Assembly (NCBI GenBank): GCA_023055505.1
Contig: JALIRH010000002.1
Location: 15,213,244 to 15,277,243, forward strand
DNA length: 64,000 bases
Direction: 5' to 3'
Origin: Callipepla californica brunnescens
Taxonomy: Eukaryota > Chordata > Aves > Galliformes > Odontophoridae
Shown: one piece after another, positions 1 through 10,784 of the stretch
Numbering within the stretch: position 1 is the stretch's first letter
How the letters are laid out: every line of letters begins with the position of its first letter
The notes under the pieces: generated by a model
What the model was told of the DNA's origin: nothing
Databases searched by the model: none
What the model saw: the letters and a program-made list of their open reading frames with translations, nothing else
Position numbers and translations under genes: made by a program

Positions 1-13
1 CGCCATTAAGAAA

Positions 14-719
14 TGTCACGCTCCAATATAAAGGAGGGAGACGAGGTTCTTTGATTATGTGTATACCCGATGGCGAGATTAAGACACAACGGGTCAAATG
101 TTAGCCCAACCAGTTTATTACAATTACTAGTTGCTTAGGGATATGGGGAAGGGAAGGTGAGCGATAGAAAAGGGATAAAAAGCAAGGAGTCTTGATAGAA
201 AGCAAGAGAGATATAATCACCACCGTGGATCCAGCGAGGTTCGTAGTCTCGAGAGCTCGTCTGGTCACCGCGGGGGATGGGAGATGACAGCAAGCAGGCC
301 TCAGGGTCCGTCTGCAGAGTTTCCCCCCCTCAGGGAATTCTCCGTTTCCTCTTCGGGAGTTCTCCGTCAAAGATTTTTTTCTTTGGGAGTTCTTCTCCAA
401 AGTCGCTAGTTTAGTGAAGGCCTTTTATCCTCCATTTCTCAGGTTTTTTTTCTTTTTTTTCTCTGTTGTGACATACCTGGCCCAACAGATAAGCCAGCAG
501 GGAGTGGTACCTTCATTGCCATGCACAAGCATTATCGCCTTTTGCAGTGATCAGCTTCTCCAAGCCGAACCCCGAAAAAGACAGGCTTGGCCCCACTTCT
601 GCTTATCTTTACAACAATAAGCAGAGGCACTGTGGCACGGTGACACCCACCCAGATAACCTGCAGTTCTCACTTAGAGTCTTATCACCAGAAAGGCCTCA
701 CGAAGCAAGCTTTGAGACA
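14..719 (-). mobile_element. Solo LTR of an endogenous retrovirus, group LTR-B
   Basis: Read on the minus strand this is a 706-bp LTR with TG...CA ends. It starts TGTCTCAAAGCTTGC (complement of 705-719), like the copy at 2837, and ends CTCCAATATAAAGG-type sequence followed by TGACA (complement of 14-27), like the copies at 27729 and 38466. An AATAAA polyadenylation signal lies at 114-119 (complement), just upstream of the shared R-U5 block. No gag, pol or env sequence flanks it to the right, so it is probably solo. The sequence ATTAA occurs at 5-9 and again at 720-724; this could be the target-site duplication, but four extra bases (GAAA) separate the left copy from the LTR end. The left flank is cut by the window edge. 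Confidence 0.8.
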
Positions 720-1246
720 ATTAATAAAAGAAAACAGTTTCTGTCTTTCACACCGCCAGTAAATGATTTGGTAACTAAAGTGAAGGCACTTTATCACATT
801 TTCTGCATCTATCTCAGTTACAGAGAAAAAGAAGCTTTCAATATTTGCTGACTCATTTAGAAGTCTGAGCTGCATGATAAGAACTGAAGAGATACCAAAA
901 TAGATATTTCTTCTCATCTTAGATATCTTAAACTACATGTAAATTTGGATTCAGGGAAGTAAGTTGGACAGCATAGGAAACTTTCCTTATTACCATCTAA
1001 ATCGGCTTTGTAAGTATCTTTGTATCTGCCATTTCTTAGTTACATGGTATTGCAATTCCCTACGAATAAGAAAATAAACATCTCCATACTGAAAATTCAG
1101 CTAAGTAAGTCAATAATTAAGTTCTGGAATACCTGAGAAAAGTGCTGTTATCTTCAATCTTTACCTAGTGAGCAGTAATACTGAGAGGTTTTGAAACGCG
1201 TGTGGAGAAGTTATAAGTGCAGCCAAAAGGGTTATTTTCATTCATT

Positions 1247-1306
1247 TTCATTTGTTAGGAACAAATGAATACCAACACTGAAAAATTCTGTTCTCAACAG
1301 AATTTT
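1247..1306. repeat. Two adjacent perfect hairpin-forming inverted repeats
   Basis: Arms TTCATTTGTT (1247-1256) and AACAAATGAA (1260-1269) flank a 3-base loop AGG. Twelve bases later, arms AAAATTCTGTT (1282-1292) and AACAGAATTTT (1296-1306) flank a 3-base loop CTC. Both pairs are perfect. I know of no repeat family with this structure and see no T-run or other RNA signal that would make it a small RNA gene. Confidence 0.75.
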
Positions 1307-1678
1307 CTACAGTATTCTATAGCTTGCAATTGTATATGACTTGACACTTCCTTATATAAAAATTCAATAAGAAAGTATAAGATCAGTCCTATTTAGGTCA
1401 CCAAAGGAATGAGAAATTAAACAGATGAAATCATTTTGTGGCTTTGTTTGCTCAGCAGTAAAATGACACAAAAGCATATCCACACAATTTACTAAAGCTT
1501 AATTTGTTCGGATACTTGGGCTGAAAGGCTCTGAACAATTACAAAGAAAGGTTAAGGTTGCAACATTCTGGCTAGAATGAATCAGAGGGCAAAAATAAGG
1601 AGGTGAAAGGAAACAAACCAGAACAAAACAAACAAATCCTACAACCAAATTACATCCCCAGAATTGCTTTTTCTGAGG

Positions 1679-1700
1679 AAAAAAAAAAAAAAAAAAAAAA
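1679..1700 (+). repeat. Poly(A) tract
   Basis: An uninterrupted run of 22 A. No retroelement body is recognisable directly upstream, so it may be a simple repeat rather than a tail. Confidence 0.9.
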
Positions 1701-2836
1701 CCTGCTTCCCACTCCTGCTCCCCCAAAAGAAGAGCGCTTTTGAACTATAAATCAAAACAGCTCCTATTATTTGTTCTTTCAGAATTTCTGTGACAACCAC
1801 AGTGCAATGGTGGCACCTATTGGTCTATGCTATACACGAAAATAATGTTCTGGAAAGGATATTTTTTTCCTAGATTAATACAGTCCACTCTCTTTTTCTG
1901 TACACTGAGAGCAGGACTAGAATGACAACTCCTGCATTGAGGTGCCATTATGTTTCATAGTAATAACTCTGAAATTGGTATTTTCTGATTCAGGATTCTT
2001 CCTACATATTATGACTATATTATCAGCTACAAATCTGGTCTTTTAATGGGCTCTGGATCCATCAGTTTCCTCCAGAATACCTGGAAACTAAAATTTTGTT
2101 ACAACAAATTACTATTTTAAAATATGTAATATCATCAACCTGAATATTTATATTCATTGCTCCCAGTTACTACTAAACAAAAGGAATGGCTGTGTTTTCA
2201 AAACAAAATTTTAAAAATTGCTCTGAGGAAGAGATAGGAAACCTTAGTTTCAGTATTTCAGTATTTCAGTAGGAACAGCAGAAAAGTATATGAAAATAAG
2301 AGATGGACTGCACATAGAATAACTCCTTTAAAATTGATGAGTATTAAGAATAAAAATAAAGAGAAAATTTAAAAAGTGAGCTTCAAAATCTAATTCAGAC
2401 CCTTGAGCTACAAAACGAGAAGGTAAATCAGGAATAAAAATGGTGGAGCATACTTCTATTTCAGACACCTTAAAGAATCACTGTATATTTGAGATAAAAT
2501 TCTCCACTGTTGGCAGAATGTAAGTATTGAATATAGGTAATGTGGGTAGGGAGAATAAAGAGTAAATTTCCTAAAAAATGAGGGACTTCTAATGGAATCA
2601 TATTGAAGTCTGTGTTAGGATCCATTACATACAATATATTCCTAAATGCATATGAATGAAAAAAAGCACAAGCAGTAAAATGGGAATTTTTCTGAGAATA
2701 TAAATTTATGACAATTATCAAATGTGAAAGTTGACAGTAAAGATAGTTGAACTGAGTTACTATGTTCTTGAATGACAGTTATGAAATATAAGGTGAACTT
2801 CATCACAGGTTGTCTGAACCCTCCTTTTTCCTTTTT

Positions 2837-3508
2837 TGTCTCAAAGCTTGCTTTCTAAGGCATTTCTTGCAATAAGACTGACTTTTGTAGGAGGTGAGTG
2901 GTGGCTGTCACTGTGTATCAGATCGCATCACTTCGTGGACAGCTTTATATTTTCATTGGAGCTGTTTGCCTTTTACTGGTTGAAGGTCTGACCTGTGACC
3001 AAATAAATGGAAATGGAAGACTGGGGGATGATACCATTGAATTCTGTGAAGGCAGGATCCAATTTGGCATCTCCCTGCTCCCTCTTATCTACTAGCAAAC
3101 AAAGGAGCTCCTGCTGAGGTCCACAAGCCAAAAGCTGTCACTCCAAAGAGAGGTGATTCAACCACTTTGGACTTATAAATAAGTTTGCGCAGTCGTTGAG
3201 AAGGAGAAGTTGTTGTGAACCAAACACAACCTCTGTCAAACTATCACTACTAAAGATCAGCATCTGAACTACAAGCTACATTGGAATCCTTGTGGTGACT
3301 ATCTCTCTCTTGCTTTCTACAAAGACTTCTTGCTTTTTATTTCCTATCTCTTTTCTATCACTCACCTTCCCTTACCCATCTCCCTGAGCAACTGGGATTT
3401 GTAATAACCTGGTCAGGCTGACGTTTGACCTGTTCTGTATTAATCTTGCTGTGGGGAACACATATAGCAAAAGAACCTCCTTTTCCTCCTATAAATTGGA
3501 GCAAGACA
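2837..3508 (+). mobile_element. Endogenous retrovirus LTR, group LTR-B
   Basis: A 672-bp LTR that starts TGTCTCAAAGCTTGC and ends at GCAAGACA (3501-3508). It is collinear with the copy at 13427-14169: shared U3 words include TTGCAATAAGACT, GGAGGTGAGTGGTGG and CACTTTGGACTTA. A TATA box, TATAAATAAG, lies at 3174-3183. The polyadenylation signal is damaged (AATAAC near 3393), and the R-U5 block (GTTTGACCTGTT) follows it. I see no clear target-site duplication, which fits an old insertion. The 65-codon frame at 2898-3095 lies inside U3 and is not a gene. Confidence 0.78.
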
Positions 3509-5143
3509 CAGGTATATTCAGAATAAAATATATAAAAGCAAATTAAAAAAATATATAAATAAAAAGCAAATATGCATAAAAGCAAATAAACAGAAAGTTA
3601 AATCCTTCAGCAATAACCTAAATTTAGATAACAGCATTCTGAAAAAGATATTGGAAACTCATATAAAAACTATTTGCTCAGTTGGCAAAAAGGCAAGTAG
3701 AATTACAGGTCTGTAAGACAAGATCTAGAAAAGAACAAAAGTCATTGTCTAAAGCTTTAGTATATTTTCAAAATGTACAAGAGATACAGAAAACTGGCAA
3801 GGATTTTCAGCTGTGTAGAATGCTTTCAATTTATGGAAAACTAGGATTTCTCCACTCCAGAAAGGGATGATGAAATGAAAGATGACAGTGGGCTCTGAAG
3901 TTAAAAATGAAAATAAGAGATTAAAAGAAGAATGTATTATTTATTATTACGTATAATGGGAATTTAGAGAACTGAGTGATAAAATGAAACATCTTGTTCA
4001 AAACAAAATGAAATGTAAGTCTATATAAACATAATACAGTTTTGAAATTGATTGTCTGAAATGTTTCAGATGAATGCATCTAATGTACAGATACATCAGA
4101 ATCGAATTTCCCCACACTGATTTGATAATGGTCTTATAAAATCACGAACCTGTCAGTAAATATTAAGGCAAAAGAAACTCATCATTTAAGCTAGGCCATA
4201 TGAGAACTCACTGGCTATGTTGCACGTCAATATAGCATATAAAAGACTATACCCGTTTCCAGCTGTATTGAATCCTTAGTGGATGATGCCTGGTGCTTAA
4301 GATCCTCAATGGAACTTTTAGATCATTGTTTCAGATCTGGAGGTTGTCAAGCATAACGCCTTACATTTTTTTTTTTTCACTCAAGGGACCTCACAGGAAA
4401 AAAAAAACAAAAAAAAAACCAGAGAATGTTTTTAAATATCAACTGAAACAGATACCATAGTGCACTAATTCTGACTAAAGGGCTGGTAGCATGTCTGCGG
4501 AGAGTATAATTCCTACTAGTTCCTTGATGAGCTTGTCTACTTCTTTTTAACTTATCTCAACATACTTTTCACCTGTATTTGTAGTGTTAGGGTTGGAGCT
4601 AACTAACTAATAATTTAGAATTATTATGCTCCAGTTCTTTGTGTGTTATGTGAGAGACAGAGGCAGAAAATCTGAAAAAACAAATATTTTTAAGAACACT
4701 CAAATATTCTTGTGCATAAAATGAATTCACCGTTTAAAAGGACACAACAAAAATACCATTCCTCCAAATTTCTGTCATGAAAATACTGCTTTTGTTTAAT
4801 CCTCAAGCTACATGTTTTAGTTATAAATAATTATAAAGCAGGTGTTGTTGACTTACTGTTGTTCACATTTTTACATTTAGCTCTGAGTCAACTTCATTGT
4901 AAAAGTTTACATGGTAAATGGACAGGTATATAAACATTAAAATGTTAAATTTCTGCTTGAGTTAATTAACTGCTCTTTATTACGCAACTTAAATAATAAC
5001 ATTATTTTTATCATCTAATACCAAGCACAAATTTAAACAGAGAAGAATGTTCCTTTCATTTTACTCTGTTAATATTTGAAGTTTCAAACATTAAAAAAGA
5101 AACCTAACTTATTACATACAATTTCTGAGTTCCAGAAAAACAG
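3509..5143. other. Non-coding stretch without recognised gene
   Basis: AT-rich sequence between two LTRs. A T-run and an A-rich block occur around 4368-4418. I recognise no transposon body, exon or RNA gene. Confidence 0.5.
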
Positions 5144-5677
5144 TGTCAATGATTTATAGTCTGTTTTGGCCTGGTTCTATGAATATTGGGGTGGGGACCC
5201 ACTGACTCATGATCCAGGAAAGGGGAAGGGAAAAAAGGGAGAGAATAGGTAGATGGGACTAAAGACAAAACAGTGGGCAACAACCTGAGGAGGAAAACTA
5301 ATTTACTAAATAAGATATTAGAATGCAGAATAATGCAGTATAATATAATATAATTGGAATTGATGCTAAGAAATCAAATAAAATGAGAGAGTGTACAAAA
5401 AAAAAAAAGGTCTTATGCTTAAGCTGGAGATAAGATGTCTAGGGAATCTCTACTGCTGAGATGACCAGCAAAAGTGGAAGTCTCAGGACTTGCATGCAGT
5501 TTAATCTTTCATTCTGGGTGGAAAGCAGGACCCCAAAGTCCTCTGGAGTATGCAGTTCCCTTCTGAGAGCCAGGTACCCAGAAATTTGGCAGTCCATGGA
5601 ACTGGAACATCAACTCCCAGTGCACTACATGATGTATGATGTGGAATACAGATAACAAAAATCATAAAACCTTGACA
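5144..5677 (-). mobile_element. Degraded solo LTR, family LTR-A
   Basis: On the minus strand the element begins TGTCAAGGTTTTATGATTT (complement of 5659-5677) and ends TTGACA (complement of 5144-5149), matching the LTR-A copies at 10221 and 15896 end to end. Shared features are the ACTACATGATG block, the purine-rich AAAGGGGAAGGG-type tract and the AATTTACTAAATAAGATAT block. It has a longer A-run near 5396-5408 and more substitutions than the other copies. The flanks (AACAG left, GATAC right) do not match, so the TSD is lost or the ends have decayed. Confidence 0.78.
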
Positions 5678-6711
5678 GATACAAATTGTGTGTATATATA
5701 TAGATAAATTAAAATTCTTTCAACTTGTGCCTGTTAATACATAATGATATTATAAGAGTATTTCAATCATTTACATTTAAATTGGGCTGAAATTAGTGAA
5801 ATTATTCTCATAATCATAAACGTGTGCACAGTGTTTAATAAGGTCAGCATTACTTTTCTGGGATCTCCATTTTCCAATAACTGACTGATAAAGTTATTTA
5901 TTAATTTAGAAAATTAATATAAAGAACTATAAAGAAATTCTCTACATTACATCTGGCTACCAGATGGTAAATTCTGGTTACTGGCTACATTTGTCTGTTT
6001 TTAACATTACACTTGCTCTTCATTACTACTCAAGAGGGCTTTTGTACTTACTACTCCACACTGTCTGTCAAATCTGAAAAATATAATTTCTACTGCTTAT
6101 TTATATGAAAGTTGCTTCAGACAAACAGGTGGTAAAAATCATAAACTCACTTGATTCACCACTGAGTTTGTATGTAATGTCTCCTATAGAAATTTACAAT
6201 ACAGTATATTACTGTTTATTCTAAGAAGTATGTTAAAGTTCCTTAAGTATCTTCTTTCATATTTTACATTGACTGACATATTTAACAGAAGATACATTGT
6301 AAAAAAAAATGAAATATCACAATTCTAGATGGTTGGTTCAACTGATATACAAACTAACTTTTATTTGAAGATGCTGTGAAAACATAAACTGGAAAACGTC
6401 TATGTTTTATATTGAAGAAGGCTTATAGGACTACCTACAACATTTCTTCTGTTTAAAATCATTTCTTCTCTTGATTTCTTGGTCTCACTAAGTGATATTA
6501 CAATTCTTTTAAATCCTAGTAGTGAGATTTTGAAGTTGCTAGTGTTGTAAAATGTACAGCTTATGTAGCATCTGTGACAAAACTAGTGACACATTACTGA
6601 AAAAGAATATAGATAGGCTTTGTCTTGCTGCACTAGACAGTGTACTAAGATTTAAGAGGAAATTGACTACTTCATTTAAGATAAATTCATTTATGGTCAT
6701 TAAAAGCATTA
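5678..6711. other. Non-coding stretch without recognised gene
   Basis: AT-rich sequence with no long open frame and no recognised repeat. Confidence 0.5.
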
Positions 6712-6860
6712 TGTGCTTTTAGCTCTAGTTGAGCTGGAGTTAATTTTCTTCTTGTAGCCTGGATTGTACTGTGCTTAGGATTGGTAAATAAAGCAGTGTT
6801 GTTAACATATCCATGTTCTGGCTTTTTCTAAAGAAGCTCTTCCATGTATCTCATGTTACA
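6712..6860 (+). mobile_element. 5' fragment of an LTR, family LTR-D
   Basis: The stretch begins TGTGCTTTTAGCTC and runs through GAGTTAATTTTCTTC, TGTGCTTAGGATT and TGTTGTTAACA. These resemble the ordered blocks at the start of the avian LTR family also seen at 37356 (GAGTTGATTTTCTTT, ATGTTGATAATACA). Only about 150 bp are recognisable. The similarity is weak, so the call is tentative. Confidence 0.45.
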
Positions 6861-7959
6861 TACCTCAGTGTGAGGGCTGGCAGTGCACAAAAATTTGAGG
6901 ATGACATTACCACTATGACTGCCCTGAACTTACCAGAGAGACATTCCATGGCATATCACATTATGCTCAGCAATATAAAAGTTAGTATTTTTTTTAGTTG
7001 TTGCTTACATGAACACAGACTCACTTCACAAGAGCTTTATAATGAGCTTTAGTATAAATAATTATCTTCTTAAATGCACATTTCAAGTCAACAGGCTACT
7101 ACATCCTGTTACTCAAAAACTAAACCATGCTTTTTCATTTCAAATATAACTATTCCTAACAACAATTTCTGTCTAAGGTCACAGATTTGTTTCTTCCATG
7201 AGGAACTAATAGGACTAAGGTAAGATAATCAAAAATGTAATTGGTTTTCATGTGCGTTAATTTTTTATATTCGTTATGGTGACAGCCTTCACACAAAGCA
7301 AAGATGAAAATAATAATATAATCAAAATTGGTTAATGAAACTGATTCCAAATACGCAAAATAAATTGCTGTGTTATTGTGCCCAAGATATTTTACCAATA
7401 ACAGAAACTAAAGTATTGTACGTTGATATAAAAATGATCAAGTCAAAATCAGAAATATTTTTATATTTCTATAAATATATTCTTGTTTACTTCATTAGAA
7501 TTATCCCTCCATTGATACGAAGCACTGATATTTTGCTTCTAAAAGTAAATAATTATTTTCTGAAAACTATTACACAATCTCAACTTTCATCCATAATTGT
7601 TAGCATAACTCTTGAAGCAAAATTATTTCAATATATTTCTTGTTGTCTGCTCCAGAAATTGTGTTACTGAAATTAAATAAAAATAATTCTTATACATATT
7701 GGGTCCTTTGTTTTTATGATCAATTTCTTCACAGGTCTACTCTGCCTATCAAACAAGAATGACATCACACTGGCTGCCTGCTAGAAACACACTTAATGCT
7801 TTGGATGCATCAGGGCTGAATTTTCATCTTCTGTGGAGGTCCTGATATACTTTCTTATGCAGTCATTGTCTCCTGCGTTCAAACAAACTTTCAATACAAA
7901 GTTATACAACATTTTTTTCTATTGTGGTAAGTGGCAAATTTTCTAATTACTATTCCTGC
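6861..7959. other. Non-coding stretch without recognised gene
   Basis: AT-rich. The 111-codon plus-strand frame at 7335-7670 has AT-driven composition (Ile, Leu, Tyr, Phe, Lys) and no recognisable domain, so I do not call it a gene. Confidence 0.5.
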
Positions 7960-8268
7960 AAATGAAGAGCATTCAACACTTACTGAATGTTTTTGGAGAC
8001 CAGAGAGTAGACATGAGCTCTGGCAGTGGGTGGTATCTTTTGGAAATGGCATAAGTAATAGGGAGTCACCTCCATTGTTAAACATTTTTACAAGTGTAAC
8101 ATGCAGACTCTTCGTCATTGCTGCTGAAAATTCATAGCTAATAGTAATGACTATGTTGAAAAACACTGTTTTGTAGCTGAGAATTTGCTCTATCAAATAC
8201 TGCTTTGTACTCTTTGTATTTGTAGTTTCCATGGAATTTAATAGCTGGCATTACTTTCAAACTGACCT
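7960..8268 (+). mobile_element. Internally deleted mariner element (Galluhop-like, non-autonomous)
   Basis: It carries a piece of the transposase N-terminal coding region (around CTTACTGAATGTTTTTGGAGACC), then jumps directly to the C-terminal end (GAAAATTCATAGCTAATAG), and ends with the 3' terminal repeat (GGCATTACTTTCAAACTGACCT, mutated, about 8247-8268). The same order of blocks occurs at 21211-21702 and 40082-40615. The 5' terminal repeat and first ~200 bp are missing. It cannot encode a transposase. Confidence 0.75.
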
Positions 8269-9254
8269 ACATAGATGTAGTTTGTTTTATGAAAATGGAA
8301 CATTTCAGATGCTAACAAATAGTTTGTGTGGACATTTAGTCCCTCTTTACAGGAGTCAAGTTATGCTACAGTAGGAAAAAATAAGCTGCTCTGAGTACTA
8401 CATATTTTTAATATATCATTTTATTCACAAAACCAAAATATCTCTTTATGTGTTTTCTTGCTTTAAAATCTCTAAGATCAGTTTTCATAATTATGTTTAA
8501 AGGGAACTAAGTTGAAGGAAAATAAAAAAGATACGCATAGATATACCTATCACTAGAATCTAAAGATTAGGAGGAAAATTAAATTTCATGTTAACAATCC
8601 AACAAACAATGTGAATAATTTTATCTTTTTGTTTATCAGTCCATCTTATTTCCATTAACTACTTGGATATTATCTTGATTTTTTTATTATTTTTTATTTT
8701 AATATAACCACAGTACTGGTTCAACAGTTATTACCCAGGCGCTACTCACAGAAATTCCTCATTAAAGACCAAAACAATATTTTTTTTTATTGCATTCAGA
8801 CCAAAGAATGATGTCATAAGTAAAAAAAAAATGTCCTTTATTTCAACCCTCTCTGTGATGAGATATAAGTATGATATAACAATATAAGGAAATGCTTTCT
8901 ACTATTTCAAAGGGAACAGCAGTGTAAATTATAACTGAACTTTGGTTTGGGCAGACTAAGCAATCATTTTTTTTAGTGGTAAAGAAAAGAAACATTATCT
9001 TTCTAAGGAGCACAGGAGAATAATAAGATAGCAGTTTTATAATTTAATGTATGTGAAGTCAGTTCTACCAGCAATGTTTTCCTCTCCCTGAACTTCAGTG
9101 ATAGTTCAATACTAACATACTATGAAAAGTTTATCCCATTGAATAATGACTGCTACCAGGAACATTTGCAATCGGATTTCTCAAAAAAATCTCTATCCAT
9201 TAGATGATGGTTATTAATTTGAATGGCTATTAAACTCACAAGCAAAAATAAATA
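8269..9254. other. Non-coding stretch without recognised gene
   Basis: AT-rich sequence with short T- and A-runs (for example 8821-8831). No exon or element recognised. Confidence 0.5.
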
Positions 9255-9364
9255 TCACAGAATCAAAGAATCACAGAATCGTGGGGGTTGGAAGGGACCT
9301 TTAGCGATCATCGAGCCCAAACCCCCCTGTCAAAGCAGGTTCCCTACACCAGGTTGCACAGGTC
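9255..9364 (-). mobile_element. CR1 LINE, 3' end fragment
   Basis: TCACAGAATCAAAGAATCACAG-type repeats followed by GTGGGGGTTGGAAGGGACCT are the complement of the CR1 3' terminus (short ATTCTGTG-type repeats). The fragment stops after the CAGGTTGCACAGG block, so only about 110 bp remain. CR1 copies are normally 5'-truncated by incomplete reverse transcription, and this one fits. Confidence 0.92.
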
Positions 9365-10220
9365 ATATGTCAGACTAATATTACGCTCTTGAAGGTCACT
9401 TCTTAAGGTCTAGTTGCTTCTGAGGCTTGAGGAATGGTCTTTTATTTATTTGTTTTTGTTTTTGTTTTTTTATTAACATGCCTCATCTCTCCTTTAGTTC
9501 CTCAGCTAACTGGAAGATACATTTAATTAAGTCACAAAGATCTGGTTTTCTTGTCTCAACCCACAGTCACCACTGCACCAGCATTATGGTTTGCAGTCAC
9601 ATGGGTTTTCAATTGATTAATCTAAAATGTTGTTGGCTATATACAGAAGGTGGAAATTTTTCTTCCTAATGATCTCATTAGACTATGATGAATAATCTCC
9701 CCACGGAGGGCATCAAAGCCATGTCATCAGCATTACTTAAGCCTTCAGCCCCTCTTAATAACATTATTACAGCACTGTCAACAAACATAAGCTGAGACTG
9801 GAAATCCCATTGTTCTGGAAGTGTAGTTAAGCGCAGACCTTGCTTTGAATGTTTAATTAGATTATACAGATATGACAGCAATGATGGAAGTGTCACAAAC
9901 ATTTTCACAGCTTGCCACAGGTTTGCCACCACTATCTCATTAGACTTGAAAACTAAAAATGTAGAATAGTTTCAAGGAAATATAAGGCATTAGACTTGCA
10001 CAGAAATAGGCTATAGGTTCCTGAAGTGGGATAAATTAGAGTTTGGTTTATATTCACAATTCTCACCTTCCTCGTTTTTGTGCTTCCATTTAACATCTAC
10101 TAAAGATCTTTTTTCTTGACACACAGCAAATAATGTTTTGTGTTTTTTTAGGATTGACATATAAATATAAACATCCAGTCACAAGGATATAAAACATGGT
10201 GGTCAAATATTATGTACAAT
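9365..10220. other. Non-coding stretch without recognised gene
   Basis: Slightly less AT-rich than its surroundings around 9530-9930, with two frames of 80-84 codons that show no domain. No repeat recognised. Confidence 0.45.
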
Positions 10221-10784
10221 TGTCATGGTTTTATGATTTTTGTTATGTTATTGATATTCTACATCATAACATCATGTAGTGTATTGGGAGTTAAAGAGTT
10301 AATGCTCCAGCTCTGTGGATCATCGATAGTTACGGATATGCCTGTCTCAGAAGAGAAGAAGAACTACATTCCCCAAAGGACTGTGCAATGCTTTACATTT
10401 TTACATGTTTCACTCACAGGGAAAGATAAAAACTGTCTGCGGTCACGGGATCATCTCTCTTCCCTTCGGGATCGAGCTCAACAGTGGGTGTTTGTTGCAG
10501 CCATCCGCCTTCAGCGTTAGCATAAGGCCTCCAGTTTATTGGACACTCTCTCTCTTGTTCATTTTATTTGATTCCTTAGCCTCAATTCCAATTAGATTGC
10601 ATTATATTGTGTTATTTAGTAAATTAGCTTTCCTCCTCAGATTATTGCCGCTGCTTTGTTCCTAGGCCCATCTTTCTTCTCCCTTTTTCCCTTTTCCCCT
10701 TCCTCCTCCCTGTGGTGTGGACTTGTGGGTCTCCTGCCTCAATCGTCATGGTACTGGGTCAAACCGTCCCACAAACCTCTGACA
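10221..10784 (+). mobile_element. Solo LTR, family LTR-A, with 5-bp TSD
   Basis: A 564-bp LTR with TGTCATGG at the start and CTCTGACA at the end. The 5 bases on either side match: ACAAT at 10216-10220 and 10785-10789. It holds the family blocks AGTTAAAGAGTTAATGCTCC, AGAGAAGAAGAACTACATTCC, a GATAAAAACTG block and a C/T-rich tract near 10665-10710. Both flanks are unrelated to retroviral internal sequence, so this is a solo LTR left by recombination between the two LTRs of a provirus. A 5-bp duplication is typical of ERVL-type elements among avian retroviruses. The open frames of 86-102 codons inside it are chance frames. Confidence 0.9.

Larger units (their letters stand above)
720..2836. other. 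Non-coding stretch without recognised gene
   Basis: AT-rich sequence in which I recognise no exon, RNA gene or transposon. It holds two adjacent perfect short inverted repeats at 1247-1306 and a 22-base A tract at 1679-1700 (both listed separately). The open frames here are short (under 85 codons) and have no recognisable domain. Confidence 0.5.

Noticed and set aside
7335..7670. 111-codon plus-strand frame as a small gene
   Set aside because: Composition is that expected from AT-rich DNA, with no signal peptide, domain or repeat of a known family.
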